DNA of 44,644 nucleotides, taken from the NCBI GenBank assembly GCA_003327425.1, contig QOQW01000034.1, positions 1 to 44,644 on the forward strand. The letters run 5' to 3'. This document shows, piece by piece, positions 32,829-40,500 of the stretch. Each line of letters begins with the position of its first letter. Within the stretch, counting starts at the first letter, position 1. The position numbers and the translations under genes are program-made. Source of the DNA: Candidatus Ozemibacter sibiricus (GTDB taxonomy: Bacteria; Muiribacteriota; Ozemobacteria; Ozemobacterales; Ozemobacteraceae). The notes below the pieces were generated by a model. It saw only the letters and a list, made by a program, of their open reading frames with translations, made no database searches and was not told the DNA's origin.

Positions 32829-33685
32829 GGGGTGGGATCCGGCAGCGGAGGGATATCGTCGGATTGCGGCACCTGGGGAATGACCCGGCGCGGGGCGAGG
32901 CATTCGCGAGCCAGGAGGTTCTCTACCAAGGTCGGGTTTTCGAACAGGCCCAAAGGGTGGCCGTGCACAGGGAAAACCGTGAGGGCGATGATGTGACCAG
33001 GCAGGGGAACCAGGTGAAAGGTGCACGACACCCAGGTCAGTGAGGGGAATTCGCTGGCCCAGGGGAGGTCGGTGGCCGGCAGGATGGCTCGGGTGCGGGC
33101 TTCCTGGGCGAGAACGAGGAGGAAGCAATTGCCGCGGGAGTTCCGGTCGCGGTAGAGCACGAAGCGGAATCGGATCTGGTCGAGCCGCAGCAGGAGGGGG
33201 GCCGGGCGTGGCATCTGCAACGTGCGAGCGGTGGCCAGCAACGACCCGGCGGGGTCGAGCAGGCGGAGGGGCCAGGCGGGATGGAGCAGGCGGCCGAGCA
33301 GGAAGGCGAGCCAGGGCCGGGCGTCAGGCGTGGGCGCCAGCAGGTGGAGGCCCGAGGTGGCCGAGGCCAGGCCTTCCGAGGCGAAGCGGTCGACCTCCGC
33401 TGTCAGGATCAGAGGAGCGGCGAGCGGGATGGTCACGCTCAGGGCTGGTTCCCAGGCGTGCTCGGCCAGGGTGCAGGAAAAGGCGGGGGGCGGCGGAACG
33501 ACCGCCAGCCGCAGAAAGAAGGAAAGGAAGAGCGGCCATCGGAAGAGAAGGCGCAGAACCCCGGCCGGGGGCGAGGCTCGCGGCGCATGGCGGCGCGGAA
33601 CCGATGGCGGGCGTGCGCCGCCGGGAGGTTGAGGCGCTTTGGGAAGGACCGGCGTGGCAGGAAAAATGCTCCAGGCGGTGATCAT
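32825..33685 (-). CDS. Hypothetical exported or membrane protein
   Basis: A 286-residue protein I do not recognise. A proline/arginine-rich N-terminus (1-40) leads to one hydrophobic segment (about 42-65: VLRLLFRWPLFLSFFLRLAV), then a beta-rich part with many leucines (PLLLRLDQIRFRFVLYRDRN; WVSCTFHLVPLPGHIIALTV) and a proline-rich tail. Two cysteines follow the hydrophobic segment early on. It is translationally coupled on both sides: its ATG overlaps the miaB stop and its stop overlaps copy C. Co-expression with the Skp-like genes suggests an envelope role. Confidence 0.6.
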   Translation of the reverse strand: MITAWSIFPATPVLPKAPQPPGGARPPSVPRRHAPRASPPAGVLRLLFRWPLFLSFFLRLAVVPPPPAFSCTLAEHAWEPALSVTIPLAAPLILTAEVDRFASEGLASATSGLHLLAPTPDARPWLAFLLGRLLHPAWPLRLLDPAGSLLATARTLQMPRPAPLLLRLDQIRFRFVLYRDRNSRGNCFLLVLAQEARTRAILPATDLPWASEFPSLTWVSCTFHLVPLPGHIIALTVFPVHGHPLGLFENPTLVENLLARECLAPRRVIPQVPQSDDIPPLPDPTP

Positions 33686-34998
33686 GCCGGTGGAACCAGG
33701 GTGCCTGAGAGCGTCCAGGCGCGGGCGCGATCGATGCGCACGGGATGGATGGTGCCGATCAGGGTGGGAGGGGCGGCGCAATCGACGGCCCGGCCGGTGC
33801 GGGTTTTCCCGAGGAGATGGCCGGGGGTGCGCTCGGAATGGCCCTCGAACAGCACCGGCAGGGTGCGGCCGACCAGTTTCTGGCTCTCTTCCCAGGAGAT
33901 GCGGTTCTGGAGTTCGATCAAACGGGCCAGGCGGTGCTTGCGTTCTTCCTCCGGCAGCAAGCCCGGCAGAGAAGCCGCCCGGGTACCGGGCCGCGGGGAG
34001 AAGTAATACATATAGGCCGATTCGAACCGGACTTCACGAACGAGGGCCAGGGTTTCTTCGAATTCGGCCTCCGTTTCAGAGGGGAAGCCGCAGATGAGAT
34101 CGGTCGTCACGCAGGCCCCAGGGATGGCCGCCCGCACGCGGCGGACGAGGTCGAGGTAGCGGTCGCGGGTGTATCCCCGGTTCATGAGGGCGAGGATGCG
34201 GTCGGAGCCGGCCTGGACCGGCAGATGGAACTGCTCGCAGACCTTGTCGAGGCGGGCGAGACGGTCGACCGCGGCAGGGGTGAAATCGCGCGGGTGCGAG
34301 GTCAGGAAGCGGATCCAGCGCAGGCCGGGCACCCCCTGAAGGCGTTCGAGCAGGGCGACGAACCCTTCGGTCAGGCCGAGGTCGCGGCCGTAGGCGTTGA
34401 CGTTCTGCCCGAGGAGGGTGATCTCGATGACGCCGCGGGCGACCAGGTCGGCGACGAAGGAGATGACCTCGTCCGGGGGGCGCGAGACCTCGGGCCCCCG
34501 CACGGTGGGGACGATACAATAGGAACAGAAGTTGGTGCACCCGCGAATGATGTTGACGAACGCCGAGAAGGGGCGGTCGAGGATGATGCCATCGGCCTCT
34601 TCGCCGGTGAACCCGCCGCGGGTCGCGAATTCCCCGGTCGCACGGCCGCGCCGGGCCTGCGCGAGCAGGTCGGGCAGGCTTTCGATGTCATTGGGCCCGA
34701 AGACGAGATCGACGAGGGGAAGCAGGGAAAAGAGGGTCGCCTGGTGGTTCTGGGCCATGCAGCCGGCGATCCCTATCAGCAGGCCGGGGTTCCGGCGCTT
34801 GAGGTCGGTCAGCGCCTGGACGCGGCTGAGCAGCCGCTGTTCGGCGTGCTGGCGGACACAGCAGGTGTTGAACAGGATGAGGTCGGCTTCTTCCTCGGCC
34901 TGGGTTTCTTCGAACCCCAGGCGAGCGAGGATGCCGCGCAGCCGCTGGGCATCGGCCAGATTCATCTGGCACCCGAACGTGGTGAGCAGGTACCGCAT
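33682..34998 (-). CDS. miaB: tRNA-2-methylthio-N6-dimethylallyladenosine synthase MiaB
   Basis: A 438-residue radical-SAM methylthiotransferase that adds the 2-methylthio group to i6A37 of tRNA. It has the N-terminal UPF0004 domain with three cluster cysteines (FGCQMN; LFNTCCVRQHAEQRLL; GCMAQNH), the radical-SAM C-x3-C-x2-C in RGCTNFCSYCIVPTVRG, the SHPRDF segment, and a C-terminal TRAM domain. The NTCCVR and RGPEVSR signatures favour MiaB over MtaB or RimO. The ATG at 34998 is chosen by family alignment. It has no Shine-Dalgarno site but a TGC-TACACT box six bases upstream, so the message may be leaderless. It heads the run into the Skp-like genes. Confidence 0.94.
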   Translation of the reverse strand: MRYLLTTFGCQMNLADAQRLRGILARLGFEETQAEEEADLILFNTCCVRQHAEQRLLSRVQALTDLKRRNPGLLIGIAGCMAQNHQATLFSLLPLVDLVFGPNDIESLPDLLAQARRGRATGEFATRGGFTGEEADGIILDRPFSAFVNIIRGCTNFCSYCIVPTVRGPEVSRPPDEVISFVADLVARGVIEITLLGQNVNAYGRDLGLTEGFVALLERLQGVPGLRWIRFLTSHPRDFTPAAVDRLARLDKVCEQFHLPVQAGSDRILALMNRGYTRDRYLDLVRRVRAAIPGACVTTDLICGFPSETEAEFEETLALVREVRFESAYMYYFSPRPGTRAASLPGLLPEEERKHRLARLIELQNRISWEESQKLVGRTLPVLFEGHSERTPGHLLGKTRTGRAVDCAAPPTLIGTIHPVRIDRARAWTLSGTLVPPA

Positions 34999-35004
34999 AC
35001 CCGG

Positions 35005-35013
35005 AGTGTAGCA
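35005..35013 (-). promoter_or_regulatory. Extended -10 promoter of miaB, leaderless geometry
   Basis: TGC-TACACT on the minus strand (TACACT at 35005-35010), six bases, then the ATG at 34998. The layout is the same as upstream of the PilW-like gene. Confidence 0.5.
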
Positions 35014-35240
35014 TGAGCGGGGCGGGCGAGGCGATGCTCGGCTTCGGGCCTCAGCCGAAAGCCAACCCCAAAAATCAGTCCGACCGGGAAGCGGTTCTCG
35101 TTCTCTTGAGGGCTGCCGCCAGGTGCGACCGGCCCCTGAACCCCTTGCCCTGGCCCAGCCGAAGGCGAGGCGTTTGGCCGGCTGGTCGGCCTCGGCGCGG
35201 GTGGTCGACCGGCGGCCCCTGCGCCCACCGAGCAACCTTC

Positions 35241-35312
35241 AGCCAGGTCTTCAGTCAGGTCTTCCGCCTGCTCTTCCGCCTGGCCTTCTGCCTGGCCTTC
35301 TGCCTGGCCTTC
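35241..35312. repeat. 12-bp tandem repeat, six copies
   Basis: Six consecutive 12-mers fit the pattern n-G-C-C-T-G-G-Y-C-T-T-C. The last three are almost identical (cgcctggccttc, then tgcctggccttc twice); the first three have drifted. It lies in a non-coding gap; the unit is a multiple of three, so frames through it stay open (for example KARQ repeats on the minus strand). Confidence 0.85.
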
Positions 35313-35417
35313 GGCCGGCGTGTCTCGGCCGCTCGAATCGGCCTCAAATCAGCGGCCGGTCGGGTTCTCTGCCGAAGCCCCGACCGGAGGAACGCGCTGC
35401 CGGGAATGACGGGCGAG

Positions 35418-35588
35418 TCAGCTCCCCGAGGCGATGTAGGTAAATCCTTCGAGGGCGCCCGGCCCGACGGTGTACATGGAATGGGTCTTGGCGACATCGT
35501 TGTCGTCGGCTCCGCAGCCGATGGTGAAGGCGGGCAGCAGCAGCAGGGCCAGGGTGACGATCATCCAGGAAAGGCGGCGTGCGAACAT
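35418..35588 (-). CDS. Small lipoprotein
   Basis: A 56-residue predicted lipoprotein. The N-terminus MFARRLSWMIVTLALLLLPA is a typical signal, followed by FTIG and Cys (residue 26) as a lipobox. The mature part is only about 31 residues (GADDNDVAKTHSMYTVGPGA and on). GGAGG is ten bases before the ATG. The open frame extends upstream to 35789, but that part overlaps the fhs promoter and is rejected. Function unknown; divergent from fhs. Confidence 0.7.
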   Translation of the reverse strand: MFARRLSWMIVTLALLLLPAFTIGCGADDNDVAKTHSMYTVGPGALEGFTYIASGS

Positions 35589-35702
35589 GCCTGTGCATCC
35601 TCCAGTCGTAAGAAATCGATCCTCCACCCTGTCGGCAAGGTGACCGGTTTTTTTTACCACCCGAGTCGCCTCGCTCGACAGAAACGAGGGGCGTCGCCGG
35701 AG

Positions 35703-35731
35703 TTGACCCCTGGGGGAATGGCCTCTATACT
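35703..35731 (+). promoter_or_regulatory. Promoter of fhs
   Basis: TTGACC (35703-35708), 17 bases, TATACT (35726-35731): a near-consensus housekeeping promoter. The ribosome site GGAGG lies about 30 bases downstream. Confidence 0.8.
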
Positions 35732-35776
35732 GGCCGTAAATTGCCATTTCCCAAGCCCGAATCGGAGGTTGACCTC

Positions 35777-37456
35777 GTGACTGCTGCAACGTCTCCGTCC
35801 CCCGCCGCTGGCGGCTGCGCCCCTCGAACCATGGCCGAATTGATGGCCGATCTCGGATTGCAGGCCGACGAAGTCGAAGCGTTCGGCCCCCTCAAGGCCA
35901 AGGTGTCATTGGCCGCGCTGCGGCGGGTCGAGAGCCGGCCGATGGGCAAGCTCATCCTGGTCTCAGCCATGACCCCGACGCCGGCCGGCGAAGGCAAGAC
36001 GACGACGACGATCGGCCTGGCCGATGCCTTCCGGAAACTGGGGCGCAAGGCGATCGTCTGTCTGCGCGAGCCCTCGATGGGCCCGGTGTTCGGGGTGAAG
36101 GGAGGGGCGACCGGGGGCGGTCAGGCCCGGGTGATTCCGGCCGATGACATCAACCTCCATTTCACTGGCGACATCCATGCCGTGACCTCGGCCCACAATC
36201 TGTTGGCCGCCTTGGTATCCAATCATATCTTCCATGGGAATGAGCTGCGGCTCGACCCGCGCCGGCGCTCGTTCCGGCGGGTGCTCGACATGAACGAGCG
36301 GGCCTTGCGGTACGTGGTGGCCGGGCTGGGGGGCCCGACCAACGGTATTCCCTACGAGACCGGGTTCGATATCACGGCCAGCTCGGAAGTGATGGCCATC
36401 CTGTGCCTGTCGCGTTCGGTGAGCGAGTTGAAGGAACGCCTGGGCAACATGCTGATCGGCTTCAACATGGACGGCGAACCGGTCTATGCGCGGCAATTCA
36501 AGGCCCACGGCGCGATGGCCGCCCTGTTGAAAGATGCGATCAAGCCCAATCTGGTGCAGACCCTGTGCGGAACGCCCGCCTTCATCCATGGCGGACCGTT
36601 CGCCAACATCGCCCATGGGTGCAACAGCCTGGTGGCGACCCAGCTGGCGCTGCACCTGGGCGAGATCGTCTGCACCGAAGCCGGGTTCGGAACCGATCTG
36701 GGAGCCGAGAAGTTCTTCGACATCAAGTGCCGGGTCGGCAACCTGCGCCCCGACGCGGCGGTGATCGTGAGCACGATCCGGGCCTTGAAGCTGCACGGCG
36801 GGGTGGCGCTGGCCGACCTCCACCAGGAGCGGATGCCCGAGTTGATGGCGGGTTTCGAGAACCTGGCCAAGCACATCGAAAACATCGGGCTGTTCGGGGT
36901 GCCGGTGGTGGTCGCGATCAATCGGTTCGCGGGCGATCGCGACAGCGAGATCGCGTGGGTGCGGGAAGCCGTGGCGCGGCTCGGGGTGCCGGTCGAGGTG
37001 TCCGATGTCTACGCCCGCGGTCCCGATGGGGGGCTCGATCTGGCCCGTCGGCTCGAAGCGGTCATGGCCACCGAGCCGTCCCGCTTCAGCTGTCTGTATC
37101 CGCTGGAAATGCCGCTGCATGAAAAATTGAATGTGGTCGCCCGCTGCTGCTACGGGGCCAGCGAGGTGACCCTGCTGAAGCCGGCGAGCGAGGGGCTGGC
37201 CCTCTTCGAGAAGCTGGGCTATCGCAAGGTGCCGGTCTGCATCGCCAAAACCCAATCGTCGCTGAGCGATGTGCCGGGAGTGGTGGGGCGGCCGACCGGG
37301 TTCAAGATCACGGTGCGACAGGTCCGATTGTCGTCGGGGGCGGGGTTCGTGGTGGCCATCGCGGGCGAGATCATGACCATGCCCGGTCTGCCGAAGAATC
37401 CCTCGGCCGAGAAGATCGACGTCACCGAAGACGGCACCATCATCGGCTTGTCGTGA
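35777..37456 (+). CDS. fhs: Formate-tetrahydrofolate ligase
   Basis: A 559-residue ligase that joins formate to tetrahydrofolate using ATP, giving 10-formyl-THF for purine synthesis or one-carbon (Wood-Ljungdahl methyl-branch type) metabolism. Diagnostic segments: the P-loop in TPAGEGKTTTTIGLAD, REPSMGPVFGVKGGATGGG, the NLHFTGDIHAVTSAHNLLAA site, TASSEVMAILCLSRSV, and GEIMTMPGLPKNPSAEKIDV near the end. Length is the family norm (about 557). GTG at 35777 is chosen because GGAGG lies eight bases upstream; the frame runs back 12 codons. It is a single-gene unit. No other folate or acetyl-CoA pathway genes are nearby. Confidence 0.97.
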   Translation: MTAATSPSPAAGGCAPRTMAELMADLGLQADEVEAFGPLKAKVSLAALRRVESRPMGKLILVSAMTPTPAGEGKTTTTIGLADAFRKLGRKAIVCLREPSMGPVFGVKGGATGGGQARVIPADDINLHFTGDIHAVTSAHNLLAALVSNHIFHGNELRLDPRRRSFRRVLDMNERALRYVVAGLGGPTNGIPYETGFDITASSEVMAILCLSRSVSELKERLGNMLIGFNMDGEPVYARQFKAHGAMAALLKDAIKPNLVQTLCGTPAFIHGGPFANIAHGCNSLVATQLALHLGEIVCTEAGFGTDLGAEKFFDIKCRVGNLRPDAAVIVSTIRALKLHGGVALADLHQERMPELMAGFENLAKHIENIGLFGVPVVVAINRFAGDRDSEIAWVREAVARLGVPVEVSDVYARGPDGGLDLARRLEAVMATEPSRFSCLYPLEMPLHEKLNVVARCCYGASEVTLLKPASEGLALFEKLGYRKVPVCIAKTQSSLSDVPGVVGRPTGFKITVRQVRLSSGAGFVVAIAGEIMTMPGLPKNPSAEKIDVTEDGTIIGLS

Positions 37457-37595
37457 GGCCCTCACCGGCCTAGAATCCCTGACAGGGAGCGGCGCCCTGG
37501 GGGTGGAACCGCTTGCGCGTGGGGAACCAGGGAACAGGCTGGACGGGCCTTCCCTACACGGTTGCGGCCGTCCGCCGTTTCCTGAGCCGAGGGCT
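37448..37595 (+). ncRNA. Possible small RNA downstream of fhs
   Basis: TTGTCG (37448-37453) and TAGAAT (37471-37476) are exactly 17 bases apart at the fhs stop codon, pointing into a gene-free gap. The sequence after it can fold: CCCT-gac-AGGG at 37477-37487, then GGGA-ac-AGGC with GCCT-TCCC around 37540-37565. It matches no RNA family I recognise (not 6S, SRP, RNase P or tmRNA), and no T-run terminator is seen before the convergent HEAT gene. Low confidence. Confidence 0.25.
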
Positions 37596-40500
37596 TCAGT
37601 ACAGACGCAAGAGAAGGGCTTCGATGCGGCCGGGGGCCATGGTCTGGATGAGCATCCGACCGCGGAGGAGGTCGCCGCTTTTGAAGGGACGAGGGGGAGC
37701 CCCGACGAACTGCAGGTGGACCCGCTCGCCGCCGTTGGCCAGACGGATCCAGAGCGCGTCGCCATCGACGGTTTCGACTTCGGCTTCGATGTCACGGACC
37801 TGGCCAGGTTCGAGGGGCAGCCTGGCCAGAGGATCGGGGGTCGGGGCGCCAAGGATGGGGGTGGGGCTCGCGGCAGGCGGAGGGGGCGGCTCTGGCTCTC
37901 GGAAGAGAAAGAATCCGAGGCTGAGCGCAGCGGCGATCAGGGCGCCGCCGGTGGCCAGGGCGCGGGCGTGCGGGGCCAGGGCCCGCGGCAGAGACTCGAG
38001 GAAGGCTTCGAGCGCAGCGCCCCAGAAAGCGGAAGAGGCCGGGCCCGGCTGCGGTGAGGGGCCGGGGCGGCCGGAGGGAGAGGCGCCCGCCTGGCCGGCA
38101 GGAGGCAGAGCCGAGGGGGCGGCGGCCGGGGGAGGGGATGGCGGTCGTCGCAAGGCCTGGATTCGCGAGAACGCATAGGGGGGCGGGGCGGTGGCGCGCC
38201 GGGCGGCGGCGGCCTCCTGCAGGGTGGCCAGAAGATCGGCGGCGGCTTCGGGGTCGGCGGTGGGGCCGACGATGGTGCGAGCGGCTTCCCGCAGGAACTC
38301 GTCGCGAATGGGGTCGAGCGGCGCTTCGCCGGCGAGTTGAACGAGGTCGGCGAGCAGGGGCCGGTCGAGGTGGGGGCGCAGGAGGGCAAGGACGCGGGTC
38401 AGCAGGTCGGGATGGGTTTCGCGTTCCCAGACTCCGAGCAGGAGGGCGCGGATCTCGGGAAAGGCGAACCAGCCAGCGGCGTTCAGGCCGGTGGCCCGTT
38501 GGTGGGGATGCCCTGAGCCGAGCATCTGTTCGACCCACAGGAGGGCCTGGCGTTTATCGACCGCCAGCAGGGCGCGCACGGCGGCTTCGGCGACCTGCGG
38601 GTCGGCGTGGGAGAGGAACCGGGGGAGGAGGCTGGCGATGCCCTCGGGGGGGAGGCGGGCGAAGACGCGCAGTACGGCGGCGAGGAGCGGGGGATGGTGG
38701 CTTTTCAACAGCCGGCGGAGGTCGCTCGCCTGCTCACGGGTGGCGCAGCGCCCATAAGCTTCGACGATCGGTTCCCGTTCCGCGTCGGGCAGGGTGTCGA
38801 GCCACAAGCGAAGGCGGGGCAAGGCCGCCGGGAAGGTGAGTGGGGTCAAGGCGTTGATCCACTGGGCACGGGCGGCGGGGGAGCCGTCGGGATCAGGCGC
38901 CTCTGGCGGAAGGGCGAGGGGGGAGGCGGCAGGGGGGAGCGGGCCCGACCGATCGGCAGCGGTGTTGGGTGGCTCACTCGCAGGAGGACCGCCTGGAACG
39001 GTGGTGGGAGGCTGTGGCGAGGGGTGGGGCCCGGGGGTGCCGGTGGTGGGAAGAGTCGGCGCGGCAGTCGCCGGGGGGGGCGAAAAAGGCTGGGCGGGGC
39101 CGGCCGATCGTTCGGCGACGTCGCCGTCGACCGTGGGGCTGGATTGGAGATGCGCCAGGAGGGTGCGCAAGGCGGCGGCCACGGCGGGATCTTCTTCGCC
39201 AGCGGCCTGCGCTCGAATGAGTTCGAGCAGACCGGGAAGCCCTTCCTCGGCCAGGGCGGCGGCCAGGCGGACGCCGGCCAGCCGGGCTTCGGGCGTCGAG
39301 GCGGTGAGGGCGGCCCGGCAGTGCTCGAGATCGCGGGCCTGCCGGCGGGCTTTGACCGTGACCGTCAGGCGCTCGAGCTGCTCGGCAGGGCTGTCGGGAA
39401 CGAGGCCAGCTGCAGCGAGGGCGGTCAGCACCCCCGACAGGATGCCGGACAGTTGGCGGCGTCGCTCGGGCCCGCTGGTGGCGAGGAGTTCCGCGAGATG
39501 AACGGGAACTTCGGGATCGGGATTGATCTGGAACAGTCGGCCGGCCTTCGCGACCAGCGCCGGATCGCTTTCGAGGCCCAGGAAGCGCAGCAACAAGGGT
39601 TTGACGGCCGGGAAGGGCAACAGCAGCGCCTGGTCGAGGGCGGCCGCCCGCTCGGCCGGATCCTCGGCGGCCAGGGTGGCGGCCAGGTGAGCCAGGGCTT
39701 CGGGGCGGTCCCATTTGTCCAAAAGGCGGATGGCGCGCAAGCGGATGGCGCGGTGGGCATGGACGAGGAAGAAGGGCAGGAGCGGTTTGAGATCTTCGGG
39801 GTTGAGAGCTTCCAGGGCTTCGATGGCGGCGAGGACGATCCGGGGATCGTCGTGATGGCAGAAGGCTTCGACGGTCGGACCATCCGCCGGCGAGCCGGCG
39901 CGGCGGACGAAGGCCAGGACGAAGGGCAGGAGCGGAGTGGGCAGGCAGTTCCAGCCGGCCTCGCGCAGGAGATCCATGGCCAGGGTCCGGTCGCGGCGGG
40001 GCATCTGTTCGAGGGCCAGCGCCAGGTCGAGCGCCCGCTGGACCGGCGAGGCCAGGGCGGTTTCAAGGGTGGCCAGGGGCGTCGCGGGCGGGGCGGGGCG
40101 GGAGGCGGCGGCCGCCCAGCGGGCGCAAGTCAGTTCGAGATGGAAGCGGCTGATCGGCTCGGTTTCGAGCGCCAGCCAATGGCGGGCCTCCGCGAGGCGG
40201 GCCGGGGTGGCGGGTTCGGTGCCCAGGCGGGCGAGCATCTGGAAGCGGGTGACGGGATCGGCGTCGGCCCAGTTCGCCAGATCTCCCGAACCGTCGGTCG
40301 GCGGGAGGGGCGGAGAGGTGGGGCCAGCCAAGGCAGAGGGCGGGGGAAGCGGCTCGGTGGAGGCGTCGGTCGGCGGCTCGATCGGGCGGGTCTTGACGAC
40401 CTCGCGGAGGTCATAATCGGCGCGCGGAGCAGATGGGGAAGGTGGCGGCCGGGCGAGCGGATCGAGCTGGGCCAGGACGGCCGCGGGTGACGCAAAGCGA

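Larger units (their letters stand above)
34999..35417. other. Gap between miaB and the lipoprotein gene
   Basis: The 419 bases hold the miaB promoter candidate (TGC-TACACT, minus strand, 35005-35013) and a 12-bp tandem repeat. Open frames on both strands give repetitive, low-complexity products and no ribosome sites, so I call no gene. Confidence 0.55.

Noticed and set aside
35013-35780. A 255-codon plus-strand frame between miaB and fhs
   Set aside because: It crosses the 12-bp repeat, the opposite-strand lipoprotein gene and the fhs promoter, and its product is low complexity.
35963-37852. A 629-codon minus-strand frame opposite fhs
   Set aside because: fhs on the plus strand is unmistakable; the opposite product has no domains and is His/Arg/Gly-rich.
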